Shown here in pieces: positions 9,310-19,217 of a stretch of 64,000 nucleotides of DNA (its first letter is position 1; each line of letters starts with the position of its first letter). This stretch comes from Fibrella forsythiae (lineage in GTDB: Bacteria > Bacteroidota > Bacteroidia > Cytophagales > Spirosomataceae): NCBI RefSeq assembly GCF_017353175.1, contig NZ_JAFMYW010000003.1, positions 248,001 through 312,000 on the forward strand. The letters are read 5' to 3'. A program made the translations under genes and the position numbers. The notes below the pieces were generated by a model. It did no database searches. It saw only the letters and a list, made by a program, of their open reading frames with translations, and was not told the DNA's origin.

Positions 9310-9894
9310 CTACCCGTTTTTAGAAAAATCCCGTCGGATCCGGCTCAGCGAGGTATCCGTAACGCCGAGGTATGAGGCGATATGCCTGAGTTGGGCGTGT
9401 TGAAAAATGTCTCTGTTCGATTCGAACAGATCCACGTACCGTTCTTCCGCCTTCTTGTTGATCATAGACAGTGTTCGCTGTTTCAACGCTACTAATTGCC
9501 TGACCAGCATGGCCCGGCCAAACTCCCTGAACTCAGGTACAGAATGGAACAGCCTGTTCAACTTGTCGAACGAGAGCGAGAAGCCAGTACAGTCGGTCAA
9601 AGCCTGTATAGTTTCCGCAGACACGGTGCGCATAAAAAAAGACGACGCTTCGAGAACAATTCTGTTTTTCGTGTAGAAAGCCGTTGTCACGTCATTGCCG
9701 TCTGCATCGTAGGTGAAGGCGCGCATAAAGCCATCGGCCAGGAATAGATAGTCGTTACTGACGGTCCCTGCCTCCAGAAAATAGTCGTTTTTCAGGATGA
9801 CTTTGTTGTCGAACTGATCGGCGATATAGCTTGCTGTTTGGGTAGGTACAGGTAAACTATGCTGAATGAAATTCAGGAGTAGCTCTTTATCCAT
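9310..9894 (-). CDS. Crp/Fnr family transcriptional regulator
   Basis: A 194-residue regulator from ATG 9894 (MDKELLLNFIQ); the upstream ATG at 9933 is less likely. An N-terminal cyclic-nucleotide-binding-type beta-barrel (about 20-110) is followed by a long dimer helix and a C-terminal winged helix (HIASYLGVTDTSLSRIRRDF). Only one Cys (in LTDCTGF) is present and no Fe-S-type cysteine cluster is seen, so it is not a classical FNR oxygen sensor. The recognition helix lacks the ExxSR of FNR. It is therefore a weak candidate for the CTGAT-N4-ATCAG sites in this window. Its neighbour downstream is the membrane protein at 8473-9168. Confidence 0.85.
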   Translation of the reverse strand: MDKELLLNFIQHSLPVPTQTASYIADQFDNKVILKNDYFLEAGTVSNDYLFLADGFMRAFTYDADGNDVTTAFYTKNRIVLEASSFFMRTVSAETIQALTDCTGFSLSFDKLNRLFHSVPEFREFGRAMLVRQLVALKQRTLSMINKKAEERYVDLFESNRDIFQHAQLRHIASYLGVTDTSLSRIRRDFSKNG

Positions 9895-9991
9895 CTCGGC
9901 TATCGCGATATTGGATTGTTCGCGACAAGCCAAGGTACGAAACCCAGGTCAGTCTGATCGTTCGAAACTGGACTGGCAACGTACCTGGCGC

Positions 9992-10699
9992 TCATTGGCG
10001 AACAATCAGCGGGCCGTGGCAGACGGGGATCGATTGGGTAGCACTCCGGCCAGATGTGCCTGGCTGGTATAGGCCGCGGGCGAGCAGGAGCACCCCAACG
10101 CCTACTGCCATAATGGGCATAAGCCGCGTAAAATGCCGGCGAACACCTGGTGGAAATAAAGTAGGCACCGACCGCACCAGTAGCAGAGCGGGTACCGTTC
10201 CGACACCGAAAACGACCATGTAGGCGGCGCTTTGAAAGGCATTACCGGTTGAGATGGCACCCGCCAGGGCCACGTACACGAATCCGCAGGGGAGCAGGCC
10301 GTTCAGAAAGCCCAGCGCGGCAAAAGATCGCCACGATGGCCGTTGCAGAAACCGGCTCATCGGCCCAACAAGCCAGCGCATTGGGTTGGCGGCGGTCAGG
10401 CTACCGAATTTACCACGGGCCAGCAGTGTCCAGACCAGCAGGAAAAGCCCGGCCCCGATCGAGATGGGGCGTTGCAGACCCAGGAGCAACAAACCTTGCC
10501 CCACCGAGCCCAGCAACGTACCCAGCACCGCATAGGCCGTAAGCCGGGCCAGATGATACGTACCTGTGCCGAAGGCCCGCTGCGACTGTGGCAACCGCCC
10601 CACGGGCAGGGCCATGGCCAGCGGACCGCACATACCCACACAGTGGAGGCTGCCAACAAGGCCCGTTGTGAGGGCGGTCAGAAGCCAGGCAGTGTTCAT
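9992..10699 (-). CDS. SafE/DsbD_2-type membrane protein of the cbb3 cluster
   Basis: A 235-residue membrane protein with about six helices and the motif HCVGMCGP at 19-26, typical of the sulfite exporter TauE/SafE or DsbD_2 group encoded at the end of cbb3 oxidase operons. Members are thought to help copper handling or thiol redox during cbb3 assembly. The CxxxC pair in the first helix could bind copper or cycle as a disulphide. Its ATG overlaps the ccoH stop by 4 bp (ATGA), showing translational coupling. It is the last gene of the operon. Confidence 0.85.
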   Translation of the reverse strand: MNTAWLLTALTTGLVGSLHCVGMCGPLAMALPVGRLPQSQRAFGTGTYHLARLTAYAVLGTLLGSVGQGLLLLGLQRPISIGAGLFLLVWTLLARGKFGSLTAANPMRWLVGPMSRFLQRPSWRSFAALGFLNGLLPCGFVYVALAGAISTGNAFQSAAYMVVFGVGTVPALLLVRSVPTLFPPGVRRHFTRLMPIMAVGVGVLLLARGLYQPGTSGRSATQSIPVCHGPLIVRQ

Positions 10700-11118
10700 G
10701 GTTGGGTAAATGTTTGTTCGTAATAATAGTCATCGCCACCCGCCGACCAGCTCAGTTGTGCCCGCCAGAACCCTTTTGCCAGACCCTCGGTTGGCACTAG
10801 CTGCTGGCCTGCGAATAACTGAATGGTGCGGTCTTGCAGCCCGTTGCTGGGGCGGTAAAACGTTAGTTTGCCGTTGGTCCAGCCGGGTGGCAGATGCAGG
10901 GCAAGCTGTCGTCTGTCAAGGTCGACGGTGAGCGCCGGGTCGTTGCTCAGGTGGGCCGTGCGCGCTACACGGTCGATCTGTTTCTGATACGCGATTTCAT
11001 CCTGATAATAATCGGCGCGAACGAGGTCGACCCGTTGCCCAACCATGATGTAGACCATACTGCCGATGAAGGCGGCAAAAACAACGAAGACCAGTATGAT
11101 AGATTTACCCCAGTTCAT
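10696..11118 (-). CDS. ccoH: FixH/CcoH family cbb3 assembly protein
   Basis: A 140-residue protein with one N-terminal membrane anchor (MNWGKSIILVFVVFAAFIGSMV) and a periplasmic domain of the FixH family (DYYQDEIAYQKQIDR signature at about 36-50). CcoH/FixH is needed for stable assembly of cbb3 oxidase, working with CcoG, CcoI and CcoS at the inner membrane. Its position after ccoG and its 4-bp overlap with the SafE-like gene place it in the cco operon. A heptamer hairpin (11126-11219) separates it from ccoG. Confidence 0.9.
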   Translation of the reverse strand: MNWGKSIILVFVVFAAFIGSMVYIMVGQRVDLVRADYYQDEIAYQKQIDRVARTAHLSNDPALTVDLDRRQLALHLPPGWTNGKLTFYRPSNGLQDRTIQLFAGQQLVPTEGLAKGFWRAQLSWSAGGDDYYYEQTFTQP

Positions 11119-11125
11119 AATGAGT

Positions 11126-11219
11126 GAAGAGTTAAGAGTGGAAAGTTAAGAGTTGAAATAAGCAGTGAATTAGTCCTTGGCGGAGCAACTCTTAATTCTA
11201 CCCTCTTACTTCTTAATTA
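11126..11219. repeat. Heptamer-word inverted repeat between ccoG and ccoH
   Basis: Left arm about 11126-11155 reads in 7-nt steps (GAAGAGT, TAAGAGT, GGAAAGT, TAAGAGT). The right arm at about 11186-11219 is an imperfect inverted copy. The right arm reaches the ccoG stop codon (11217-11219). As RNA it would form a long stem inside the operon transcript. Confidence 0.7.
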
Positions 11220-12716
11220 CTTGACCGGCCCCAGGAAGGTGGTTTCGATGTTGTGAAGGACTTCGCCGTTGGTGGCTACGTCGAGGGTAAGTGGCGTGCT
11301 GTTCTGCGTGATTGTCTGCTCGGGCAGGTCAATGAAGAACATGACTTTTGTGAGCGTGCCGGGCTCTAACGTACCCAGCGGCTGGACAAAGCGTAGGTTG
11401 GCGTCGGCTCGGCTGGCGTGGATAGCCAGCTTCATGGGCTTGTACGTCTTGTTGATGACCTCCAGGCTGTAGAGGTTCGAGATCACCTGGCCTGCCTCAT
11501 GTTGGTATAACTGCCCCGGTGCGCGTAGCACTGTCAGGTCTAGCGGCGGGCGGCTGGCCAGCAGGTAGCCGATCAGGCCCAGCAACGCCAGCAACACGCC
11601 GCTATACGCCATGATACGACCGGTTACCCGAAACGGCACCGACTGGGCAATATTGTTCAGTGAGTCAATTCGGATCAGGCCACGAGGCCGATCAATTTTG
11701 GTCATTACCTCGTCGCAGACATCCATGCAAGCGGTACAATTGATACATTCCAGCTGAATGCCATTGCGGATGTCGATCCCCGTTGGGCATACATGTACGC
11801 ACAGCTTGCAGTCGATGCAATCGCCTTTAGGCGCGGGGCGCGGGGCCTGGGGCAAGGGGTAAAGGGCGGGGGGGGGAGGGTTGAGGGCTTGGGGCGGAGC
11901 GTTTACCCCTTGCCCCAGGCTCCCCGCCCCGCGCTCTCCGCGCACTTTCTTCCCGCGTGGTTCGCCACGGATGTAGTCGTAGGCTACAGTTAACGAATTT
12001 TTGTCGAGCATAACGCCCTGCAGACGGCCGTAGGGGCAGATGGTAGTGCAGACGATTTCGCGGAGGCGAGCGAAAACGAGGTAGAAGACGCCCGTAAAGA
12101 TCAGGATACTGAACAACCCGACAAGGTGGTTGCCAGGGTCATCGATGATGATGGCCAGCAACTGATCGCGGCCAATGAGGTAGGCCAGAAAGGTGTTGCT
12201 GATGAGAAACGAAATAAGGAAGAAGATGGCGTGTTTAGCCGATTTCTTCAGCAGTTTCTCTGTGGTCCAGGGGGCGTCGTCGAGGCGTTGGCGCGCTTTG
12301 TAATCGCCTTCGATCCAGCTTTCAATTTTCCGGAAAACCATTTCCATGAAAATTGTTTGCGGGCAGGCCCACCCGCAGAATACCCGTCCGAAAACAACGG
12401 TAAATAAGGATACGAAGACGATAAACGTGATGAGCCCAATGGCAACAAGGTAAAAATCCTGCGGCCAGAACGTGACCCCGAAAAAGATGAAACGCCGTTC
12501 GAGCACGTTGAACAGAAACAGCGGGTGCCCATCGACCCAGATCATTGGCCCGGCGAACAGACAGGCCAGTAACACCCACGACACGATCATCCGCCAGTTG
12601 GTGTAGCGCCCCGATGTTGCCTTCGGATACAACCATTTACGCCCGCCCGCCTCAGTCTGGTTGGGCAGGTGCGACCGGAAATAATCATCTACGGGGGTGT
12701 CGAGTTGGGTGTTCAT
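11217..12716 (-). CDS. ccoG: Cytochrome c oxidase accessory protein CcoG (FixG), with repeat-derived insertion
   Basis: A 499-residue membrane ferredoxin of the CcoG/FixG/RdxA family. It has about five helices, a CPQTIFME segment, and two 4Fe-4S motifs: CIDCKLCVHVCPTG near residue 300 and CINCTACMDVC about 25 residues later, then a C-terminal Ig-like domain. CcoG is reported to act as a cupric reductase in copper delivery to cbb3 oxidase. Odd feature: about 36 residues rich in Pro, Gly and Ala (roughly 260-296) lie between DYIRGEPRGKK and KGDCIDC, where relatives have a short linker. This stretch is encoded by a heptamer inverted repeat that keeps the frame. Confidence 0.93.
   Translation of the reverse strand: MNTQLDTPVDDYFRSHLPNQTEAGGRKWLYPKATSGRYTNWRMIVSWVLLACLFAGPMIWVDGHPLFLFNVLERRFIFFGVTFWPQDFYLVAIGLITFIVFVSLFTVVFGRVFCGWACPQTIFMEMVFRKIESWIEGDYKARQRLDDAPWTTEKLLKKSAKHAIFFLISFLISNTFLAYLIGRDQLLAIIIDDPGNHLVGLFSILIFTGVFYLVFARLREIVCTTICPYGRLQGVMLDKNSLTVAYDYIRGEPRGKKVRGERGAGSLGQGVNAPPQALNPPPPALYPLPQAPRPAPKGDCIDCKLCVHVCPTGIDIRNGIQLECINCTACMDVCDEVMTKIDRPRGLIRIDSLNNIAQSVPFRVTGRIMAYSGVLLALLGLIGYLLASRPPLDLTVLRAPGQLYQHEAGQVISNLYSLEVINKTYKPMKLAIHASRADANLRFVQPLGTLEPGTLTKVMFFIDLPEQTITQNSTPLTLDVATNGEVLHNIETTFLGPVK
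11831..11934. repeat. Heptamer inverted repeat inserted in frame inside ccoG
   Basis: Arms 11831-11863 and 11902-11934 are 33-nt inverted copies with few mismatches. From 11831 to 11900 the plus strand reads as ten consecutive 7-nt words of the pattern GNNNGGG (for example GCGCGGG twice, GCCTGGG, GCAAGGG). It codes for the Pro-rich linker of CcoG just before the first Fe-S motif. Confidence 0.85.
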
Positions 12717-12741
12717 CTGGTTGTTGTATTGGGTAACTGGT

Positions 12742-12820
12742 TGATTGGTTGATTAGGCAGTTGAGGTAATTCAGAATCTAATCGAACTACAAGTCAACCA
12801 GTTGCCTAATCAACCAATCA
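12742..12820. repeat. Inverted repeat between ccoP and ccoG
   Basis: A perfect 18-bp core occurs inverted at 12742-12759 and 12803-12820, extended by imperfect flanks. The left side repeats the 8-nt word GGTTGATT. It ends next to the ccoP stop (12822) and lies before the ccoG start (12716). Confidence 0.75.
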
Positions 12821-12821
12821 C

Positions 12822-13658
12822 TTAATTCACTGCCACTTTCTCGCCTTGTGCTGCCAGTGCCGGTGCTTCTTTTTCGCCCTGTGGTTCTTTGCCACCGGCA
12901 GGTTTAGAGCCTTGCAGCGACAGAATAAAACTGGCTACATACTGCACCTGTAGGGGGTTCAGCTGCTTTTTCCACGACATCATACCCTTTTCGGGGACAC
13001 CCTCCGTAATGGTATGGAACACCGATTTGACCGAGCCGCCGTGCAGCCAGTATTCATCGGTCAGGTTGGGGCCAACACCACCTTGTCCGGCGGCACCGTG
13101 GCAGGCTACACAATAGGTCGTGAACAGGGCTTTCCCTTCGTCAATCGCCTTGGTGTCTTTCACAAGTGTCACTGTATTCTCGTTGATCGAGCCTGCCACG
13201 CGTGTGATATACGCCTGCCGCTGCACATCGGCAATGGCTATTTCCTTATCGTACTCGGCCACCTGCAAATCGCTTGAGCCGATAATGTGGAACAACAACA
13301 GGTAAATTGCCGCGAAGCCAATGGTGCTGTAGAATAGGTACATAAACCAGGGCGGCGTTGGGTTGTCGAGTTCAACAATGCCATCGTAGGTATGTTCGAG
13401 TGCCAACTCTTTTTCGTGGCTGAGCGGCCTCAGCCCCGTGAATTTTTCCCAGGCGGATAGTTTCGGTGTAGCCGTTTCAATGGCCGTTTCCGGGTTGATC
13501 ATCTGCCGTAGGACCGTGGCTAAATAGATGGTCAGGAGCAGGATCATCAGCATACTAATGGTGATGATCAATAGCAGCACCGCCCAGAGTAGGTCTTCAC
13601 CCGTTGTCAGGTTGAAGAGGCTACTGGGGATGTTGGCGGTAAGAAGGTGTGCGTTCAT
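12822..13658 (-). CDS. ccoP: Monohaem CcoP-type subunit of cbb3 cytochrome oxidase
   Basis: I chose ATG 13658 (MNAHLLTANIPS), 7 bp after the ccoQ stop; the upstream ATG at 13685 would overlap ccoQ. The 278-residue protein has two membrane segments (about 20-48 and 106-128), the CcoP N-terminal signature (LEHTYDGIVELDNPTPPWF), and one cytochrome c domain with a single haem motif CVACH near 182. Classical CcoP has two haem c sites; one is common in Bacteroidota. The C-terminal tail is Gly/Glu/Lys-rich. It passes electrons from donors to CcoO and CcoN at the membrane. Confidence 0.92.
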   Translation of the reverse strand: MNAHLLTANIPSSLFNLTTGEDLLWAVLLLIITISMLMILLLTIYLATVLRQMINPETAIETATPKLSAWEKFTGLRPLSHEKELALEHTYDGIVELDNPTPPWFMYLFYSTIGFAAIYLLLFHIIGSSDLQVAEYDKEIAIADVQRQAYITRVAGSINENTVTLVKDTKAIDEGKALFTTYCVACHGAAGQGGVGPNLTDEYWLHGGSVKSVFHTITEGVPEKGMMSWKKQLNPLQVQYVASFILSLQGSKPAGGKEPQGEKEAPALAAQGEKVAVN

Positions 13659-13665
13659 GGATAGA

Positions 13666-13836
13666 TCAGGCAGCGGGTGAGTCATCTAACGGCAGGCGGC
13701 TGATTTGCTCAAGCTGCTTTTTGTCGACCAGTATCAGGTACAGGCCCATCAGCAGAAAGAAGGTGAGGAAGGTCAGAAACGAGCCGACCATATAGACATC
13801 AGCACCGGGAATGCGGGATATAAATTGCTTGAACAT
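13666..13836 (-). CDS. ccoQ: CcoQ-like small subunit of cbb3 oxidase
   Basis: A 56-residue frame from ATG 13836 to TGA 13666. It begins MFKQFISRIPGADVYMVGSF, has one hydrophobic helix (about 15-38), then a charged tail (LVDKKQLEQISRLPLDD). This size and layout match CcoQ/subunit IV, which stabilises the oxidase complex. It lies exactly where ccoQ is expected, between ccoNO and ccoP, with 7 bp to the ccoP start. Sequence conservation in CcoQ is low, so the call rests on position, size and topology. Confidence 0.8.
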   Translation of the reverse strand: MFKQFISRIPGADVYMVGSFLTFLTFFLLMGLYLILVDKKQLEQISRLPLDDSPAA

Positions 13837-13853
13837 TGGCGTAAGAGTTGGTA

Positions 13854-13938
13854 GTCGATAGTTGGCAGTCGATAACCGCGTTGCTGAGGCATGAGATGGT
13901 AGTATCAGCAGCGCAACTATCGACTGCCGACTATCGAC
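13854..13938. repeat. Heptamer-word inverted repeat between ccoNO and ccoQ
   Basis: Arms 13854-13887 and 13905-13938 are 34-nt inverted copies with about five mismatches. Both contain 7-nt words such as AGTCGAT and ACTATCG. It ends 7 bp from the ccoNO stop codon. Confidence 0.75.
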
Positions 13939-13944
13939 TTTTTT

Positions 13945-16164
<2,220 letters not shown>

Positions 16165-16204
16165 AGAGCAATAGAGGAAGTTTTAAAGAGTCGACGGGGT
16201 GGCA

Positions 16205-16441
16205 TTAACTGGTTGGCGCGCTGATTGGCGTATCGGCCGGTAGCTTGGTGGGCGGGGGAGTGGTTGGTGCAACTGGCTCGCCGGTAGCTGATGTATAAGG
16301 CGTTGTGTCGTCTAGAAGCATCCTGATCGAAGGCGTATAGAGATCGTCTTGCTGCCCGGTGCGCATCGACCAGATAAATGCCGCCAGAAAACCCAGCGCC
16401 ATCAGCAGACTGATTCCAATCATGAAAAAGATGATAGACAT
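16205..16441 (-). CDS. ccoS: cbb3 oxidase assembly protein CcoS
   Basis: A 78-residue protein with one N-terminal helix (MSIIFFMIGISLLMALGFLA) followed by the family hallmark AAFIWSMRTGQQDDLYTPSIRMLLDD, then a Thr/Pro-rich tail. CcoS is required to place haem and copper cofactors in CcoN. It is the first gene of the operon, 40 bp ahead of ccoNO. The only clear promoter signals found for the whole operon lie just upstream. Confidence 0.93.
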   Translation of the reverse strand: MSIIFFMIGISLLMALGFLAAFIWSMRTGQQDDLYTPSIRMLLDDTTPYTSATGEPVAPTTPPPTKLPADTPISAPTS

Positions 16442-16451
16442 ATCATTGATG

Positions 16452-16469
16452 TTTGATAGGTCAAAAGTG
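16452..16469 (-). promoter_or_regulatory. Possible -7 element and palindrome before ccoS
   Basis: On the minus strand CACTTTTG (16469-16462) differs from the Bacteroidota -7 consensus TAnnTTTG at one base and lies about 20 bp before the ccoS ATG. It overlaps a palindrome, TTTGA-TAGG-TCAAA at 16452-16465. Both are predictions by eye. Confidence 0.4.
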
Positions 16470-16561
16470 GGGCGTGCGCGGAGGGCTGCCGATGAGGTTT
16501 ATCAGTGTCGGTCGTGATAAAGTTCAGGTACGTTCCGGGCTGATTTTTGTCAATCGACGGC

Positions 16562-16575
16562 CTGATGCAGATCAG
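16562..16575. promoter_or_regulatory. FNR-like dyad CTGAT-GCAG-ATCAG
   Basis: A perfect dyad with 5-bp arms and 4-bp spacer, extended by one more pair (C/G) to 16561-16576. It matches the FNR/Crp core TGAT-N4-ATCA. It lies between ccoS (minus) and the gene at 16629 (plus). For the plus gene it is 29.5 bp from a weak -7-like GAATTTTA (16598-16605). The same dyad recurs at 43039 and 50883. Confidence 0.65.
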
Positions 16576-16628
16576 GTACGTAGCGTGCCGGAAGCACGAA
16601 TTTTACGGGGTCAATGATCCCAATACAT

Positions 16629-17045
16629 ATGAACAATGTCGCTCAATCGCCACGTCAATTGGCTCAACCCGCGCTACAAACCTGCCGTACGCAACATCAG
16701 GCATGGGCGGTTAGTCTGGAACAAAGTGAAGAAGAGATCGATCAGTTATTGACGCTGCTGGCCGATCTGCCGAGCGACAGCTTTCGGAGCCTGAATCACC
16801 CTATCGTTGGGTATATGCAGTCGCTCGGTCGCCTGAAATCCCGGATTCATAACCTGCGGGTCGATGTGGTCTGTACGGGTGCCAGTTGCTCAACGCCTGC
16901 TCTGGCTTCGGCCTGTCCTGATCCGCATTTTAGCCAACCCGTAAACAGCAGCAGCATTATTTCGGCTGTCTCAGCCGAATATGACCGCATGAAAGATCGG
17001 TGTCAGGCTTTCCTTAGCGAGCTAATGCTGCTCAACCTGATTTAA
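16629..17045 (+). CDS. Unknown 138-residue protein next to the cbb3 operon
   Basis: I prefer ATG 16629 (MNNVAQSPRQLAQ). An in-frame ATG at 16614 would add only five residues. The protein is soluble, largely helical and rich in Gln, Ser and Leu, with possible coiled-coil segments around 10-50 (AWAVSLEQSEEEIDQLLTLL) and 100-138. Two Cys in CTGASC and one in SACPDPHF could bind metal but no known motif is formed. I recognise no family. It diverges from ccoS and shares the FNR-like dyad at 16562-16575, so low-oxygen expression is a reasonable inference. Confidence 0.6.
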   Translation: MNNVAQSPRQLAQPALQTCRTQHQAWAVSLEQSEEEIDQLLTLLADLPSDSFRSLNHPIVGYMQSLGRLKSRIHNLRVDVVCTGASCSTPALASACPDPHFSQPVNSSSIISAVSAEYDRMKDRCQAFLSELMLLNLI

Positions 17046-17198
17046 TTAACTACAGCTGCCGCAGCAATGGATTGTTTCGCGCTGTAGATAGCCGACGCGT
17101 GGCTCGTCGACAGCAAGAAGCACCCTGAAGTTAACGCAGGTCTGCCCGCCCGGTTTGGGTTATCTGCAACTGTATAATCGGTTGCCAACCACTACATC

Positions 17199-17948
17199 AT
17201 GATCATTCTATGCTTTTTTTTGGCGCACTGGTACCTTTCGGTGCTGATGCAGACCTTTTTTCTCCACCGCTACGCCGCCCACCAGATGTTCACCATGAGC
17301 AAAGGCTGGGAAAAGTTCTTCTACACACTGACCTTCATTAGCCAGGGGTCGTCATTTCTCAGTCCGCGGGCCTACGGCATCATGCACCGCCTGCACCATG
17401 CCCATGCCGATACCGAGAACGACCCACACTCGCCGGAGTATTCCAAAAATCTGTTCGACATGATGTGGAAAACCCGGCTGATCTACAACGACATCCTGAA
17501 CGGCCACGATTCGGTACCGGCGAAGTTCAAGAAAGGCGTGCCTAACTGGACCTTCATGGAATGGCTCGGCGATCGCTGGCCCGTTCGGCTAGCCTGGGCA
17601 GGCGCTTATACGCTGTTTTATATTCAGTTTGCTACGTCGCCCTGGCTGTTTCTACTGCTTCCATTCCATTTTCTGATGGGTCCGGTACATGGCGCCATTA
17701 TCAACTGGTACGCGCACCGCTACGGCTACACCAATTTCAAGCTGGAAGACACCGCCCGTAATCTGCTGCCGTTCGATTTTCTGATGATGGGCGAATCGTA
17801 CCACAACAACCACCATAAATTCGGCGGCCGCCCCAACTTTGGTGGCTTCCGCTGGCACGAATTCGACCCCGCCTACCCAATGATTCTCCTGCTGAACAAA
17901 CTAGGCGTGCTGAAATTGAGATTGGGGCGCGACGAAGCGTATATGTAG
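17199..17948 (+). CDS. Acyl-CoA/fatty-acid desaturase
   Basis: A 249-residue membrane di-iron enzyme. All three histidine boxes of the delta-9 desaturase family are present: HRYAAH at 23-28, HRLHHAHAD at about 63-71 and ESYHNNHH at about 198-205. Four hydrophobic helices lie around them. The enzyme would introduce a double bond into fatty acyl chains using O2 and a reduced electron carrier. It is shorter than typical desaturases (about 300-380) and lacks any fused cytochrome b5 or ferredoxin. The single gene is followed by a strong hairpin. Confidence 0.9.
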   Translation: MIILCFFLAHWYLSVLMQTFFLHRYAAHQMFTMSKGWEKFFYTLTFISQGSSFLSPRAYGIMHRLHHAHADTENDPHSPEYSKNLFDMMWKTRLIYNDILNGHDSVPAKFKKGVPNWTFMEWLGDRWPVRLAWAGAYTLFYIQFATSPWLFLLLPFHFLMGPVHGAIINWYAHRYGYTNFKLEDTARNLLPFDFLMMGESYHNNHHKFGGRPNFGGFRWHEFDPAYPMILLLNKLGVLKLRLGRDEAYM

Positions 17949-17953
17949 TGACT

Positions 17954-18053
17954 GTTTTTTTGTCATCCCGACGACAGGAGGGATCTTGAGTTTTATCAAG
18001 CATACAGTTAGATAGAACTCAAGATCCCTCCTGTCGTCGGGATAACAAAAAAC
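17954..18053. repeat. Long inverted repeat, terminator-like
   Basis: Arms 17954-17992 and 18016-18053 match over about 37 nt with one mismatch and one extra T, with T-runs at the outer ends. The core includes CCCGACGACAGGAGGGATC. It follows the desaturase stop by 5 bp and can terminate transcription from either side. Unlike the heptamer elements it has no short internal period. Confidence 0.8.
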
Positions 18054-18201
18054 TACAGATCCAAAAGTTTGAACACCTTCGTAGAGAAGGGATTAGTTCG
18101 CGAAGCTTTATCATTCATGTTTTACCCTGATATCATCGAATGATTTAGTATATGAAGTAATCAGTTTGCTTACCTTACTGGCTCATTTACTAAACAACCC
18201 G

Positions 18202-18951
18202 ATGGATACAGTTTCTACAAATAAGCAGCTTCAGGCTGTTTACGAAAGCTATTTAGCTACCCTGCGCCAATCAGTATGGGATGAGAAGATGTCTTCGCCA
18301 TTGCTGATGCACGTCTTCGACGAGTATGAGACCGTTTCTAAGAAGATCATGTTCGTCGGACAGGAAACTCACTCATGGGCAGGCTGCATGAATGAAAGGA
18401 GGGAACTGAGCAAGCTGCTGGAAGAATACGAATCTTTCCAACTTGGTAACGCCTACAAAGGAAGATCTGGAACCGGTAAGCCGCGACCACTCAATAGCCC
18501 TTTCTGGAATTTCAACAGAAGTTGTTTTGCAGGAATAAACGGATTGAACGACCGACGTAATAAAGGGTTTCTTTGGTCCAATATCTCAAAGTTCGACATT
18601 AACGGTACCACGCCTAGTACGAGCCATATTGAGGCTCATCCAGAAGGTTTTGAGCTGTTGATTCAGGAGATTAGCATTACTAAACCGGACATAGTTGTCT
18701 TCTATACGGGTGATAAATACCAAAAATACCTAAATGAAAAGCTCGACTTAGAAGAGTCGAAATGGCGACAGTTGGGTGATGAAACTATACCCTTGAAGAC
18801 AAGCAACTGCACAATTGGCAATCACCAATGCCGTCTTTTTCGGACTGAGCATCCTCGAACGTTTTGTCAGGGAAAAAACTACAGAGGTAAAGGGATGTAT
18901 CGGAAAGTATTGGATAAGCTTATCGAAGAAGCGTCAACTGACAATCGTTGA
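18202..18951 (+). CDS. Hypothetical protein, possibly uracil-DNA-glycosylase fold
   Basis: I prefer ATG 18202 (MDTVSTNKQLQ), giving 249 residues; the open frame extends upstream to 18166. Visible segments resemble the layout of the uracil-DNA glycosylase superfamily: a first strand and loop KIMFVGQETHSWAG near 55-67, a strand PDIVVFYTG near 170, and a late RTEHPRTF near 218. Other blocks such as SPFWNFNRSCFAGINGL are not assigned. This is a fold-level guess from motif order only, and the catalytic role is unknown. Base composition looks lower in GC than its neighbours, which may point to transfer. Confidence 0.6.
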   Translation: MDTVSTNKQLQAVYESYLATLRQSVWDEKMSSPLLMHVFDEYETVSKKIMFVGQETHSWAGCMNERRELSKLLEEYESFQLGNAYKGRSGTGKPRPLNSPFWNFNRSCFAGINGLNDRRNKGFLWSNISKFDINGTTPSTSHIEAHPEGFELLIQEISITKPDIVVFYTGDKYQKYLNEKLDLEESKWRQLGDETIPLKTSNCTIGNHQCRLFRTEHPRTFCQGKNYRGKGMYRKVLDKLIEEASTDNR

Positions 18952-18956
18952 TTTCA

Positions 18957-19160
18957 CTATGAGTTAGGCTGTTGCTTCGTGTTCCACCAGCTTTGCATCA
19001 ACTCGTCGGCTAATTGGTCTGCTTCTTCCTGGTTACCACCTAGCTGCGATGACAGCTCCTTAAGTCGTAGCGTACGAAGCAGACGCTCAACGTCATCGGC
19101 CGTAAACGTTGTACGGTCTAAACGAATGACCTATTCAGTGGAGGTTGTTTCAATACGCAT
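18957..19160 (-). pseudogene. Small protein gene interrupted by an amber codon
   Basis: From ATG 19160 the frame reads MRIETTSTE, then TAG (19131-19133 on the plus strand as CTA), then VIRLDRTTFTADDVERLLR and onward to a stop at 18957-18959. Without the amber codon it would make a 67-residue acidic protein. A CAG-to-TAG change (Gln) would explain it. The size and amphipathic helices recall small antitoxin-like or addiction proteins, but no family is assigned and no toxin gene is next to it. Translation could also restart downstream from a non-ATG codon. Confidence 0.5.
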
Positions 19161-19217
19161 AAAAAACCGGTCTTTGATCAACAAAGATAAGTTTTACCAA
19201 CTGCTTTTCTAAAGCCA

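Noticed and set aside
9310-9894. This Crp-family protein as the regulator of the CTGAT-N4-ATCAG sites
   Set aside because: It lacks Fe-S cysteines and the FNR-type recognition helix, and no such dyad was seen near its own gene.
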